64,000 bases of DNA from Actinoplanes sp. M2I2 (GTDB lineage: Bacteria > Actinomycetota > Actinomycetes > Mycobacteriales > Micromonosporaceae): assembly GCF_023544445.1 (NCBI RefSeq), contig NZ_JALPVJ010000007.1, positions 186,001 through 250,000 on the forward strand, given 5' to 3'. The translations under genes and the position numbers were made by a program. Shown here piece by piece: positions 44,832-53,851 of this stretch (within the stretch, counting starts at the first letter, position 1; the number at the start of each line of letters is the position of its first letter). Below the pieces are notes generated by a model that had not been told where the DNA came from, searched no databases, and worked only from the letters and a program-made list of their open reading frames with translations.

Positions 44832-47039
44832 TCAGCCCTTCTCCAGGTATTCGGCTCGCTCCTCGTCGACCAGTGCGGCCACCGAGGCGGCCAGCGCGGG
44901 GTATTTCGTCAGGTCGGGATCGTCGCCGACCAGCTCGGCGGCCTCGGCGCGGGACTCGGTGATCAGCTTGGCGTCGGTGATCAGCGACAGCAGGCGCAGG
45001 TGGGAGTGCTTGCCGGACTGGGAGGCGCCGAGCACATCGCCCTCACGGCGCTGCTCGAGGTCGATCTCGCTGAGCTTGAAACCGTCGGTGGTGGACGCGA
45101 CGGCGGCCAGCCGTTCGCGCGCCGCGGTGCCCTCGACCGACTCGGTGACCAGCAGGCAGATGCCCGCCGCGGCGCCCCGGCCGACCCGGCCGCGCAGCTG
45201 GTGGAGCTGGGAGACGCCGAAGCGGTCGGCGTCCATGATGACCATGACAGTGGAGTTGGGCACGTCGACGCCGACCTCGATGACGGTGGTGGCCACCAGC
45301 ACGTCGAGGTCACCGGCGGCGAACCGGCGCATCACGGCGTCCTTCTCGTCGGCTGGCAGCTTGCCGTGCAGGATGCCGATGCGCAGGCCGTGCAGCGGGC
45401 CCTCCTCGAGGATCGGCGCGACCTCGAGAACGGCCAGCGGCGGGCGGCGGGCCGGCTCGTTGTCGCCCGGTGGCTCCTCCTCGTCGCCCTCGGCCGTGCC
45501 GATCCGCGGGCAGACCACGTACGCCTGGTGGCCGGCCTGGACCTCCTCGCGCACGCGGCGCCAGGCCCGGTCGAGGAAGGCCGGCTTCTCGGGCGGCACG
45601 ACGTGGGACGCGATGGGTGAGCGGCCGCGCGGGAGCTGGGAGAGCACCGACGTCTCCAGATCGCCGTAGACGGTCATGGCGACCGTGCGCGGGATCGGCG
45701 TGGCCGTCATGACCAGCACGTGCGGCGGGGTGGCGGCCTTGGCCCGCAGGGCGTCGCGCTGCTCGACGCCGAACCGGTGCTGCTCGTCGACAACCACCAG
45801 ACCCAGGTCGTGGAAGTCGACTCCCTCGTAGAGCAGAGCGTGTGTGCCGATGACGATGCCCGCGGTGCCGTCGGCGACCTTGGCCAGGGCGGCCCGGCGG
45901 GCGGCGGCGCCGAGCGAACCGGTGACCAGGGTGAGCTGGGTGCCGGCCGGGTCGCCGTCGATCTCGCCGGCCCGGCCCAGGGCGCCCAGCTGGGCGCTGA
46001 TGCTGCGGTAGTGCTGGGTGGCGAGCACCTCGGTCGGGGCGAGCAGGGCGGCCTGACCGCCGGAGTCGACGACCTGGAGCATCGCGCGCACCGAGACGAG
46101 CGTCTTGCCCGAGCCGACCTCGCCCTGCAACAGCCGGTGCATGGGGTGCGGCCGAGCCAGGTCGGCGGCGATCTCCTCGCCCACCGTCGCCTGGCCCTCG
46201 GTCAACTCGTACGGAAGGCTCGCGTCGAACTTGGCCAGGATGCCGCCGTCGACGCGCGGGCGGGCGCGTCCCGGCGCGGCGGCGGCCCGGGCCCGGCGCT
46301 GGACGAGCGTGAGCTGGACGGCGAAGGCCTCGTCCCACTTGAGGCGGTACTTCGCCGAGAACAGGGCCTCTTTGGAGCTCGGACGGTGGATCTCGCGCAG
46401 GGCGGTGCCGATGCCGACCAGGTTGCGCTTGGCCCGCACGGTGGCCGGCAGCGGGTCGGCGGGCGGCTCGAACGTCTCCAGGAGCGTGCGCACACACCGG
46501 GCGATGACCCAGGTGGGCACGGCCTGCGACGCCGGGTAGACCGGGATCAGGGCGCCGGCGAACTCCTCGATCTCCTCGGCCGCCTCGTCCTGCGTGGCAT
46601 CGACGCTGAGCAGCTGATAGGCCGGGCTGACGAGCTGACGTTTGCCGCGGAAGTCGCTGACCTTGCCGGCGAACAGGCCCCAGCGGCCGCGCTTGAGCTC
46701 GCGCTCGCGCCACGCCTGACCGAAGAACATGCAGGTGAGCGTGGCGCCGGAGTCGTCGCCGATGGTCACCTCGAGGATGTTGCCGCGGCGCTGGCGCATC
46801 GGCTTGACCGCCACCGACTGGACCTGGGCCAGCACGGTGACCTGCTCGCCGATCTGCAGGCCGTGGATGGCCGTCTCCTCCCCGCGCTCGTCGTAGCGGC
46901 GCGGGAAGTGGTAGATCAGGTCGCCCGCGGTGTGCAGGTCGAGGTGGGTGGCGAGCGCCTTGGCCTCGTTCTTCTTGAGCACCTCGTCAAGGGGAGTGCC
47001 GGTCGTCGCCCGGGTGGCCTTGGTCTGGGTCTCGCTCAT
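44832..47039 (-). CDS. recG: ATP-dependent DNA helicase RecG
   Basis: RecG remodels stalled forks and recombination intermediates. The 735-residue protein has an N-terminal wedge/OB domain (GEQVTVLAQVQSVAV), then superfamily 2 motifs: LLQGEVGSGKTLVSVRAM (Walker A), VVDEQHRFGVEQR (DExH-type), VMTATPIPRTVAM (motif III), and VLVATTVIEVGVDVPN and QLHQLRGRVGRG (motifs V and VI). Its ATG overlaps the stop of the DAK-domain gene (ATGA). Confidence 0.97.
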   Translation of the reverse strand: MSETQTKATRATTGTPLDEVLKKNEAKALATHLDLHTAGDLIYHFPRRYDERGEETAIHGLQIGEQVTVLAQVQSVAVKPMRQRRGNILEVTIGDDSGATLTCMFFGQAWRERELKRGRWGLFAGKVSDFRGKRQLVSPAYQLLSVDATQDEAAEEIEEFAGALIPVYPASQAVPTWVIARCVRTLLETFEPPADPLPATVRAKRNLVGIGTALREIHRPSSKEALFSAKYRLKWDEAFAVQLTLVQRRARAAAAPGRARPRVDGGILAKFDASLPYELTEGQATVGEEIAADLARPHPMHRLLQGEVGSGKTLVSVRAMLQVVDSGGQAALLAPTEVLATQHYRSISAQLGALGRAGEIDGDPAGTQLTLVTGSLGAAARRAALAKVADGTAGIVIGTHALLYEGVDFHDLGLVVVDEQHRFGVEQRDALRAKAATPPHVLVMTATPIPRTVAMTVYGDLETSVLSQLPRGRSPIASHVVPPEKPAFLDRAWRRVREEVQAGHQAYVVCPRIGTAEGDEEEPPGDNEPARRPPLAVLEVAPILEEGPLHGLRIGILHGKLPADEKDAVMRRFAAGDLDVLVATTVIEVGVDVPNSTVMVIMDADRFGVSQLHQLRGRVGRGAAAGICLLVTESVEGTAARERLAAVASTTDGFKLSEIDLEQRREGDVLGASQSGKHSHLRLLSLITDAKLITESRAEAAELVGDDPDLTKYPALAASVAALVDEERAEYLEKG

Positions 47040-48883
47040 TCCACTCCAACCAGCAGGTGGTAACGGGGCTGCCCGCCCGCGTAGCAGTGCAGGTCGACGA
47101 ACGGCCAGACGCGGGCGACGTGCCCGCGCAGGACGCCGTCGAGGGCGTCCGGGGCGTCGGCCCCGAGGATGAGGGTGGCCAGCTCACCGCCGCCGCCGAG
47201 CATGCGGTCGAGCAGACGGGTGCTGACCTCGGTCAGGTCGTCGCCGATGACGTGCACCTCGCCGTCGACGAGCCCGAGGAGGTCCCCGGCGCGACAGGGC
47301 CCGGCGACCGTGAGGGCGTCGCGCCGGGCGGTGCAGACCTCGCCGTACCGGCAGGCGCCGGCCGCCTCGGCCATGGCGATGACGTCGTCGGCGAAGGGAC
47401 GCCGGGGATTCCGTACGGCGAGAGCGGCCAGCGCCTGCACCGGGGACCGGGTGGGCACGACGCTGACCCGGAGGCCCGCCGTCCCGGCCGGCGGTCCGGA
47501 TCGGCGCTCGGCCGGGTCGTCGGATCGGCGCTCGGCGTGATGCTGGAACTGGCGCTCGGCTTCGCGGGCGGCCGAGAGGGCGACGGCCTGGGTGTTGGCG
47601 TCGTTGGGCAGGAGCACGACGGACCCGGCGCCGGACGCGCGGATGGCCTCGAGCATCTCGCCGGTGGAGGGGTTGTGGCCGACCACGATGGCGCCCTCGG
47701 CCTCGAACAGGGCCGTGAGCCCGTCCCCGGCGGCCACGACGATGGCCGCGCGCTCTTGGGCGGCTGTCTCCTCCTGGCCGGTCGGCGACGGCCCCTCGAT
47801 GGCCCTGCCCCCGGCCGCCCCGGCCCGACCGGACTCGTGCTCATGCTGATGGTCGTCGAGCGGGGTGACGGTGACGGCATGCGGCCGCCCGGCCCGGACG
47901 CCGGCCTCGATCGCAGGCCCGATGGCGGCCGCGGGGACGTGCAGATGGACGTTCCAGACCGCCACGCCGGGGTCGCCGCTGCCGACGACCACCAGCGAGT
48001 CGCCCAGGACGGACAGTTCGGCGCGAAGCCGTTCGACCCGCGGCGCCTCGGCGTCGAGCAGATATTGAACCTCATAGCCCCAGTGGCCCGCGCCGGGCGA
48101 CACCTTGCCGGCCGGACCACCGTCAAGCTGTCGGCTGCGGTCGCCACCGGCCGAAGTGCCCCGTGGGGGGTCATCGTCCCTCGCCTGCGGGCGCACGTCG
48201 GAGTTGCCGGCTGAGGAAAAGACGCGGCCGGTCGGCGGGGACAGGGCCTCGACCAGGGCCTCCAGGAGGACGACCAGGCCGCGGCCGCCGGCGTCAACGA
48301 CGCCGGCCCGGGCCAGGGCGGGAAGTTGCTGCGGGGTGCGGGCCAGCGCCTCGGCGGCGGCTCCGGCGGCGGCCCGGGCCACGGCGACCAGGTCGTCGGA
48401 CTTGAGACGGGCCGCGGCGTCGGCGGCGGCCGCGGCGACGGTGAGGACCGTGCCCTCGACGGGACGCGCGACGGCGGCGTAGGCGGCCTCGGAGGCCGAG
48501 CGCAGCGCCGTGGCCAGCTCGGCGCCCCGGACCGCGGCCGAGGCGGCGACGCTGTCGGCCATGCCGCGCAAGATCTGGGAGACGATCACACCGGAGTTGC
48601 CCCGCGCGCCGAGGAGGGCTCCCCTGGCCATGCGCCGCAGGGCACTCGCCGGGGCGGTCGCCTCGGGCGCCGCCGGGCTCGCGACCCCGGGATCGGGATC
48701 GGGCTCGGGCAGGTCGAGAGCCTCCTGCGCCGACGTGAGGGTGAGCACCAGGTTGGTGCCGGTGTCGCCGTCGGGGACGGGATAGACGTTCAGATCGTCG
48801 ATCTCGCGCTGATGTGCCCGCAGCGCCCTCAGGCCGCCGCCGCACCAGCGGCGGACGGCTGCGGCGTCCAGCGTCTCGAGCAC
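47036..48883 (-). CDS. DAK2 (DhaL-like) domain protein, YloV/FakA type
   Basis: This 615-residue protein of the YloV/FakA family (fatty acid kinase-like, works with DegV-type partners in Gram-positives) contains [22 protein letters not shown] (ATP and metal site) and [15 protein letters not shown] in the DhaL-like N-terminal domain, then DUF1949/FakA-type C-terminal domains with [16 protein letters not shown] Gly/Asp/Glu-rich insertion separates them. The GTG at 48883 ([12 protein letters not shown]) fits the family start; the frame before it is not domain-like. It precedes recG by an ATGA overlap, as in Mycobacterium and Streptomyces. Confidence 0.93.
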   Translation of the reverse strand: MLETLDAAAVRRWCGGGLRALRAHQREIDDLNVYPVPDGDTGTNLVLTLTSAQEALDLPEPDPDPGVASPAAPEATAPASALRRMARGALLGARGNSGVIVSQILRGMADSVAASAAVRGAELATALRSASEAAYAAVARPVEGTVLTVAAAAADAAARLKSDDLVAVARAAAGAAAEALARTPQQLPALARAGVVDAGGRGLVVLLEALVEALSPPTGRVFSSAGNSDVRPQARDDDPPRGTSAGGDRSRQLDGGPAGKVSPGAGHWGYEVQYLLDAEAPRVERLRAELSVLGDSLVVVGSGDPGVAVWNVHLHVPAAAIGPAIEAGVRAGRPHAVTVTPLDDHQHEHESGRAGAAGGRAIEGPSPTGQEETAAQERAAIVVAAGDGLTALFEAEGAIVVGHNPSTGEMLEAIRASGAGSVVLLPNDANTQAVALSAAREAERQFQHHAERRSDDPAERRSGPPAGTAGLRVSVVPTRSPVQALAALAVRNPRRPFADDVIAMAEAAGACRYGEVCTARRDALTVAGPCRAGDLLGLVDGEVHVIGDDLTEVSTRLLDRMLGGGGELATLILGADAPDALDGVLRGHVARVWPFVDLHCYAGGQPRYHLLVGVE

Positions 48884-49087
48884 GGGAAAATCGTACTGAC
48901 CACGACCGACAACTTCTCGGCAGCGAACCCCCGTCGGTGCGGATGGCACAGTGCTTCCGAGGGTGATCGGCGGGGCCTCCGGGGGCGATTGGCTGTTCGG
49001 GGCCGGCATCGGGTAACCTTGCCGGGTTGCCTGCGCGGCGGTGTTCGCTGGGCGCCTTCAGTTTCGTTTCGACCCAGGAGTTATCCC

Positions 49088-49279
49088 GTGGCTAGCGTGT
49101 GCGACGTCTGTGGCAAGGGACCGGGCTTCGGCCACAACGTGTCCCACTCGCACCGGCGGACCAACCGCCGCTGGAATCCCAACATCCAGTCGGTGCGCAC
49201 CCCCGCCGGTGGTGGTACGACCAAGAAGCTCAAGGTTTGCACCTCGTGCATCAAGGCCGGCAAGGTCGTCCGCGCCTGA
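49088..49279 (+). CDS. rpmB: 50S ribosomal protein L28 (zinc-binding form)
   Basis: This 63-residue ribosomal protein starts at GTG 49088 with AGGAG upstream. [21 protein letters not shown] and the C-terminal [10 protein letters not shown] give two CxxC pairs, so it is the zinc-binding (C+) paralogue. It is divergent from the DAK-domain gene, the standard position in actinobacteria, and is followed by a strong terminator. Confidence 0.97.
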   Translation: MASVCDVCGKGPGFGHNVSHSHRRTNRRWNPNIQSVRTPAGGGTTKKLKVCTSCIKAGKVVRA

Positions 49280-49290
49280 TCGTCTTTTCA

Positions 49291-49323
49291 ACTAGCCCCT
49301 CAGTCGCTGACTGAGGGGCTAGT
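49291..49323 (+). terminator. Intrinsic terminator after rpmB
   Basis: A perfect 13-bp stem, ACTAGCCCCTCAG with its complement, encloses a 7-base loop and is followed by TGTCTTT. It begins 11 bases after the rpmB stop and may also serve the convergent GNAT gene. Confidence 0.88.
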
Positions 49324-49340
49324 TGTCTTTCCACGGCCGA

Positions 49341-49799
49341 TCAGAGGGCCTTGCCGTACGAGAGCACGCCCTCCTCCCCCTTGTAGTAACCGAAGTCCTC
49401 GATCCGCACGTAGCCGGCCGACTCGTAGAGGGCGACAGCCTCGGGCTGCCGGTCACCGGTCTCCAGGATCACCCGGCGGCAACCGGCGGCGCGGGCCGAT
49501 TCCTCGACGGTCGCCAGCATGCGACGGCCCAGGCCCCGGCCGCGCGCCGACCGGGCGGTGTACATCCGCTTCAGCTCGGCGTCGTCGTGGTGGCGGCGCC
49601 AAGCGGCGCACGCCACCAGCCGCTCGCCGTCGTCGGCGACGAAGAAGGCGCCGTTCGGTGGGGCGAAGTCGTCGTCGGCGATGGGTGTGTCGTCGCCGGA
49701 GCCGCCGTAGCGTTCGGAGAGCTCGGCGACCACGTCGGCCAGCAACGCCCGGACGGCCGGCTCGGTGTAATCCGCCTGCCTGAACTTGATTTCTTGCAC
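49341..49799 (-). CDS. GNAT family N-acetyltransferase
   Basis: This acetyltransferase-fold protein has about 152 residues. The acetyl-CoA-binding motif A reads YTARSARGRGLGRRMLATVEESA, preceded by the strand AFFVADDGERLVACAAW and followed by RVILETGDRQPEAVALYESAGYVRI, the classic GNAT end. The substrate is not predictable. The start is uncertain: GTG at 49799 (QEIKFRQADY) is used; a TTG at 49808 gives three more residues. It lies 15 bases behind thiL. Confidence 0.88.
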   Translation of the reverse strand: MQEIKFRQADYTEPAVRALLADVVAELSERYGGSGDDTPIADDDFAPPNGAFFVADDGERLVACAAWRRHHDDAELKRMYTARSARGRGLGRRMLATVEESARAAGCRRVILETGDRQPEAVALYESAGYVRIEDFGYYKGEEGVLSYGKAL

Positions 49800-49814
49800 A
49801 ACAGGCAAGAGTAA

Positions 49815-50753
49815 TCAGCGGAAGTGGTCCCAGCCCAACGGGCCGCTCCACGGTTTGCGGTCGACCGTCACGCCGGTGCCCTCGTGGACCACGCCGATCT
49901 CCTGCCAGCCCTCCGGAAGCCCGGTGCCGGGCGGGAACGTCGCGACCAGCGCGTGATCGTCGCCACCGCCCAGGATCCACTGGAACGGGTCGACCCCCAG
50001 GGCGGTCGCGGCGTCGCGCATCTGGTCGGAGACCTCGAACGCGTCGGTGCGGACGTCCACCCCGACCACGCTGGCCCGGGCGATGTGACCGAGATCCTGC
50101 AGCAGCCCGTCGGAGACGTCGATCATCGCTGTCGCGCCCGCGCGCGAGGCGGCCGGACCGGCCTCGTACGGGACCGCGGGCCGGCGGTAGGCCTCGACCA
50201 GGGCCTTGGGCGTCCGGAAACCGCGCGAGAGCACCGTGTAGCCGGCCGCCGCGTGGCCGATCCGGCCGGCCAGGGCGATCACGTCCCCGGGCTCGGCGCC
50301 GCTGCGCAGCACCGGTTTCCGGCCGCCCAGGTCACCCAGGGCGGTCACCGCGATGGTCAGCGTCGGGCTCGACGACATGTCGCCGCCCACGACGCTCGCG
50401 CCGACCAGCCCGGCCTCGGCCGCGAGACCGTCGGCCAGGTCCTCGGCCCAGCTCACGTCGAGGTCGGTGGGTGCGCACAGGCCGACCAGCAGGGCCGTCG
50501 GCGTCGCCCCCATGGCTGCTATGTCGGCCAGGTTGGCACCGGCCGCACGGTGGCCCACGTCAGCCCCGGAGGACCAGTCGCGGCGGAAATGACGACCCTC
50601 GACCAGGACGTCGGTGGAGGCCACGATCCGTCCGTCGGGCGCGGCGACGATCGCGCTGTCGTCACCCGGACCCAGCAATGTCGTCGGACCGTTCTCGAGC
50701 CGGGCGATCACCCGGGCGATGAGCCCGAACTCCCCGGCCTCGGCGATGCTCAC
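49815..50753 (-). CDS. thiL: Thiamine-monophosphate kinase
   Basis: ThiL phosphorylates thiamine monophosphate to the coenzyme TPP. The 312-residue protein shows LLGPGDDSAIV, ASTDVLVEGRHFRRDWS, NLADIAAMGATPTALLVGL, GGDMSSSPTLTIAVTALG, MIDVSDGLLQDLGHIA and ILGGGDDHALVATFP, all characteristic of the AIR synthase-related ThiL fold. Length is normal. Followed by a GNAT gene and divergent from the AsnC-like gene. Confidence 0.95.
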   Translation of the reverse strand: MSIAEAGEFGLIARVIARLENGPTTLLGPGDDSAIVAAPDGRIVASTDVLVEGRHFRRDWSSGADVGHRAAGANLADIAAMGATPTALLVGLCAPTDLDVSWAEDLADGLAAEAGLVGASVVGGDMSSSPTLTIAVTALGDLGGRKPVLRSGAEPGDVIALAGRIGHAAAGYTVLSRGFRTPKALVEAYRRPAVPYEAGPAASRAGATAMIDVSDGLLQDLGHIARASVVGVDVRTDAFEVSDQMRDAATALGVDPFQWILGGGDDHALVATFPPGTGLPEGWQEIGVVHEGTGVTVDRKPWSGPLGWDHFR

Positions 50754-50850
50754 GTGTGTGGCCTTTCGTTCCTGATGCGTCCCGCTGTCGGACGGATTCT
50801 TACGGTAGTTTCACGTTCGGGTTACGGCGGAGGCGGAATGGAGTCGGAGC

Positions 50851-51084
50851 GTGGTACAGGCATACATCCTGATCCAGACCGAGGTGGGAAAGGCCCATGA
50901 CGTGGCCGCCGCGATCGGCAAAATTCCCGGTGTGGTGCGCGTCGACGCTGTCACCGGCCCCTATGACGTGGTCGTTCTGGCCGAGGCGCACACCGTCGAC
51001 GAGCTCGGCGGGCTCATTGTGAGCAAAGTCCAGTACGTACCCGGCATCATGCGGACGCTCACCTGCTCCGTGGTAAACCTCTGA
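50851..51084 (+). CDS. Stand-alone Lrp/AsnC ligand-binding (RAM) domain protein
   Basis: This 77-residue protein consists of only the effector-binding RAM domain of Lrp/AsnC regulators (VQAYILIQTEVGKAHDVAAAIGKIPGVVRVDAVTGPYDVVV), with no DNA-binding helix-turn-helix. Such solo domains are widespread in actinobacteria and may bind amino acids or modulate full-length Lrp proteins. The GTG at 50851 has GGAG upstream. It lies two bases before the DUF3515 gene and is probably co-transcribed with it. Confidence 0.9.
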   Translation: MVQAYILIQTEVGKAHDVAAAIGKIPGVVRVDAVTGPYDVVVLAEAHTVDELGGLIVSKVQYVPGIMRTLTCSVVNL

Positions 51085-51086
51085 CC

Positions 51087-51725
51087 ATGGTCGACGTGGA
51101 GACTCCCCCGGCGGACGAGAAGAAACCGGATCCGGCGACGCGCACCGCGGCCCTGTGGGCCACGCTGATCGCCGTTCCGGTGGCCCTTCTCGTGGGTTTC
51201 GTGGCCTGGCAGGTCGTTCCGCGGGCCGGGGAACCCGAGGCGGCCCCGTCGGCCTCGGCGCCGGCTGCGGTTCCTTCCACTCCGGTACGGGTGGCCGCGC
51301 CCAAGCTCGACGCGCGCACCACCCAGGTGTGCCTGGCGGTGACCTCGCAGCTGCCGACCGAGCTGCGCGGGTTGACCGGCCGCAAGGTGACCGCCGGCCC
51401 CGAGCAGAACGCGGCCTGGGGTGAGCCGCCGATCACCCTCGCCTGCGGGGTGACCCAGCCCACGATGTGCGAGCGGATCGACGGCGGTCACGACGGCTGC
51501 GTGCCGCTCGACTCCACGATGCTCGCGATGGACGGCGTCTGCTGGTGGGCCGACGACGGCCCGGCCACCGACGTGTTCACCACGATGGACCGTGAGGTCG
51601 CCGTGCAGGTGAGCGTGCCGGGCAGCTACGAGCAGACCGGGCAGTGGGCCAACGAGTTCTCCGAGCCGGTGGTCAAGACCGTGAAGTCCACGACCGCCGG
51701 TGTCCCGTCGGGCTGCAAGGGCTAG
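51087..51725 (+). CDS. DUF3515 family membrane-anchored protein
   Basis: This 212-residue protein of the actinobacterial DUF3515 family has a short cytoplasmic lead, one transmembrane segment (ALWATLIAVPVALLVGFVAW, about 22-41), an Ala/Pro/Ser-rich linker and an extracytoplasmic domain with four Cys (TLACGV, TMCERIDG, GCVPLD, GVCWW). It is convergent with ddl; the stops abut in CTAGCTAG. DUF3515 genes sit beside ddl in Mycobacterium too. Function is unknown; a cell-envelope role is likely. Confidence 0.88.
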   Translation: MVDVETPPADEKKPDPATRTAALWATLIAVPVALLVGFVAWQVVPRAGEPEAAPSASAPAAVPSTPVRVAAPKLDARTTQVCLAVTSQLPTELRGLTGRKVTAGPEQNAAWGEPPITLACGVTQPTMCERIDGGHDGCVPLDSTMLAMDGVCWWADDGPATDVFTTMDREVAVQVSVPGSYEQTGQWANEFSEPVVKTVKSTTAGVPSGCKG

Positions 51726-52820
51726 CTAGTGCAGGCCTGAGCCGCGGCGCAGGGCCGTGCGGATGAGGCGGTCGACCACCTTGGGGTACTCGAGACCCGT
51801 GGCCGCCCACATGAGCGGGAACATCGACGTGGGCGTCATGCCCGGCATCGTGTTGATCTCGTTGAGGTAGACCTGGTTGTCGGCGGTGACGAAGAAGTCG
51901 ACGCGGGCCAGCCCGGCGCAGTCGAGCGCGGTGAAGGTGCGGCGGGCGTACTCCTGCACCTGGCGGGTCACCTCGTCGGGCAGGCCGGCCGGGATGTCGT
52001 AGCGGCCGCCGTCCAGGTATTTGGCCTCGAAGTCGTACCAGTCGGCCGCGTCCACGTGGATCTCGGCGAGCAGCGACGCCTCGGGGGTGCCCCCGGCCTC
52101 ACCCTCGAGCACACCGCACTCGATCTCGCGCCCGACGATCGCGGCCTCGACGAGCACCTTGGGGTCGATCCGGCGCGCGGTGGCCACCGCGGTGTCGAGG
52201 TCGGCCCAGTCGGTCACCTTGGTGATGCCGTGCGACGAGCCGGCCCGCGCGGGCTTCACGAAGACGGGCAGGCCCAGGCGGTCCTTGTCGGCCTCGCTCA
52301 GCGAGACGCCCGCGCGCAGCACCGCGTACGGCCCCACGGGGATGCCCTCGGCGAGCGCGAGCTTCTTGGTGAATTCCTTGTCCATGGCCGCGGCCGAGGC
52401 GAAGACGTTGGCGCCCACGTAGGGCAGGCCGGCCATCTCGAGCATGCCCTGGATCGTGCCGTCCTCGCCGTAGGCGCCGTGCAGCACCGGGAAGACCACG
52501 TCGACCCCGGCGAGCGACGAGACGCCGTCGACGGGCTCGCGGACGATCAGCTCGGTGGCCGTCGGGTCGGCCGCGAGCACGATGGCGCTGCCGCTCTCCG
52601 CAGTGATCTCGGGCAGCGTGCGGCCGGCGATGGCGAAGGTGGACGGGTCGGCGGCGGCCAGCACCCAGCGGCCCTCGCGAGTGATGCCGACCGGGAGCAC
52701 CTCGTACTGGTCCGGGTCGAGCGCGCGCAGGATGCTGCCGGCGCTCACACACGAGATCGCGTGCTCGCTGCTGCGACCGCCGAAGACGATCGCGACGCGG
52801 GTTTTCCGAGGGGTCGTCAC
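51726..52820 (-). CDS. ddl: D-alanine--D-alanine ligase
   Basis: Ddl makes the D-Ala-D-Ala dipeptide for peptidoglycan. The 364-residue ATP-grasp enzyme has VAIVFGGRSSEHAISCVSAG at the start, VFPVLHGAYGEDGTIQG, FVKPARAGSSHGITKV, and LARVDFFVTADNQVYLNEINTMPG at the active site. Tyr of EAKYL, the position that distinguishes dipeptide from depsipeptide (D-Ala-D-Lac) ligases, is present, so this is an ordinary Ddl, not a VanA-type resistance ligase. It is divergent from the phosphatase-like gene. Confidence 0.96.
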   Translation of the reverse strand: MTTPRKTRVAIVFGGRSSEHAISCVSAGSILRALDPDQYEVLPVGITREGRWVLAAADPSTFAIAGRTLPEITAESGSAIVLAADPTATELIVREPVDGVSSLAGVDVVFPVLHGAYGEDGTIQGMLEMAGLPYVGANVFASAAAMDKEFTKKLALAEGIPVGPYAVLRAGVSLSEADKDRLGLPVFVKPARAGSSHGITKVTDWADLDTAVATARRIDPKVLVEAAIVGREIECGVLEGEAGGTPEASLLAEIHVDAADWYDFEAKYLDGGRYDIPAGLPDEVTRQVQEYARRTFTALDCAGLARVDFFVTADNQVYLNEINTMPGMTPTSMFPLMWAATGLEYPKVVDRLIRTALRRGSGLH

Positions 52821-52927
52821 TTTCTTTGGGCCTCTCGCTAGCGGGCGTGCCGGGGGGAACCCTACTCTGCGTTAGCCACTCGCGGGATCACCCGGCCTCG
52901 GGGCCGGGACAGGGGAACGGGCAGTTC

Positions 52928-53431
52928 ATGAGAGCAGCACTCCACGTGATCGCCGGGCCGGGGCCCGGGCAACTCGCGACCATCGCGCACCCGCGCGCGG
53001 ACGCCTGGCCGGCCGACCATTTCGGCGCGTTCGCCCGCGCCGGGGTGAACGTCATCGTCTCGGCGCTGACCGCGTCCGAGCAGCATCGGCTCGGCTTCGG
53101 CGACACCGCCACGGTCGCCGCGTCGTACGGTGTCGAGTTCGTCTCGTTCCCGGTGCCGGCCGGCGGAGTCCCGCGCGACGAGGCCGTCCAGGTCGTCGCG
53201 CTGGCCGGCAAGCTGGCCACCGAGGTGCGGTCGGGCCGGTTCGTCGTGACCCAGTGCTTCGGCGGAATCGGGCGTTCGACCCTGCTGGCCTGCACCACGC
53301 TGGTGCTGCTGGGCATCGCCCCGGGCGAGGCGCTGAGCCGGGTCACCGGCGGGTCCGAGATGCCGGTGACCCAGGACTGGCTCTACGACTTCGCGGCGAC
53401 CCACCCGTCCCGCCTGGCCGGCTCGGCCTGA
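52928..53431 (+). CDS. Dual-specificity / tyrosine phosphatase-like protein
   Basis: The 167-residue protein has a cysteine-phosphatase signature QCFGGIGRSTLL (CX5RS P-loop, about residue 112) and an upstream loop YGVEFVSFPVPAGGVPRDEA. The N-terminus (ALHVIAGPGPGQLATIAHPRADAW) is as in small DSP-like proteins of actinobacteria. It may dephosphorylate proteins or phospholipids; the substrate is unknown. The ATG at 52928 is chosen. It is divergent from ddl, and the stop lies in a 28-bp tandem repeat. Confidence 0.8.
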   Translation: MRAALHVIAGPGPGQLATIAHPRADAWPADHFGAFARAGVNVIVSALTASEQHRLGFGDTATVAASYGVEFVSFPVPAGGVPRDEAVQVVALAGKLATEVRSGRFVVTQCFGGIGRSTLLACTTLVLLGIAPGEALSRVTGGSEMPVTQDWLYDFAATHPSRLAGSA

Positions 53432-53463
53432 TTCGTTCCGCCTGGCCGGCTCGGCCTGACCCG
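53408..53463. repeat. 28-bp tandem duplication at the gene end
   Basis: Two nearly identical 28-base units, TTCCGCCTGGCCGGCTCGGC + CTGANNCG, run head to tail, with a partial third unit at 53464. The first copy contains the stop of the phosphatase gene and the second repeats it just outside the reading frame. Confidence 0.85.
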
Positions 53464-53470
53464 TTCCGCC

Positions 53471-53827
53471 TCAGGCGGCGAAGGTCTGGGGCAGCGCGCC
53501 CTCGTCCCAGAGCCGGTCGAGGTGGTCCAGGAAGCCGACCAGGCTGCGCTCCAGCTCCCGGCGCTCGCCGGCGGGGAGCGCGGCCAGCGGGTCGCTGAAG
53601 ACCAGCCCCTCGGGGTGCTTGGCCCGGGTGCCGACGAACTTGCGGCACGACGAACACCAGACGTAGCTCACCAGCGTGGGCCGGCGGGCGTTCTCCGGCG
53701 CGTTGACGTACGCCCGGAGGGTCTGGGCGCCGCAAGCGGGGCAATCCCGCTCGCCGGGCGAGGCGAAGAAGCTCTCGCCCCGCGTCATGGCCGCCACCTG
53801 GTCACCGGAGAAGCTGTCCCAACTCAC
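53471..53827 (-). CDS. Hypothetical zinc-ribbon protein
   Basis: This 118-residue protein has two CxxC pairs (CPACGAQTLRAYV and WCSSCRKFVG) spaced 34 residues apart, forming a likely zinc ribbon, and a C-terminal helical part (ALPAGERRELERSLVGFLDHLDRLW). No family was recognised. It lies alone between the phosphatase-like gene and the cystathionine lyase gene, all in gene-dense sequence; length and codon use are consistent with a real protein. Confidence 0.75.
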   Translation of the reverse strand: MSWDSFSGDQVAAMTRGESFFASPGERDCPACGAQTLRAYVNAPENARRPTLVSYVWCSSCRKFVGTRAKHPEGLVFSDPLAALPAGERRELERSLVGFLDHLDRLWDEGALPQTFAA

Positions 53828-53851
53828 CCGGGCACCGTATCCCGGGAACGG

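Noticed and set aside
51726..52820. Possible vancomycin-type D-Ala-D-Lac ligase
   Set aside because: The key Tyr in EAKYL is present and no vanH or vanX genes are nearby; this is an ordinary Ddl in its conserved place.
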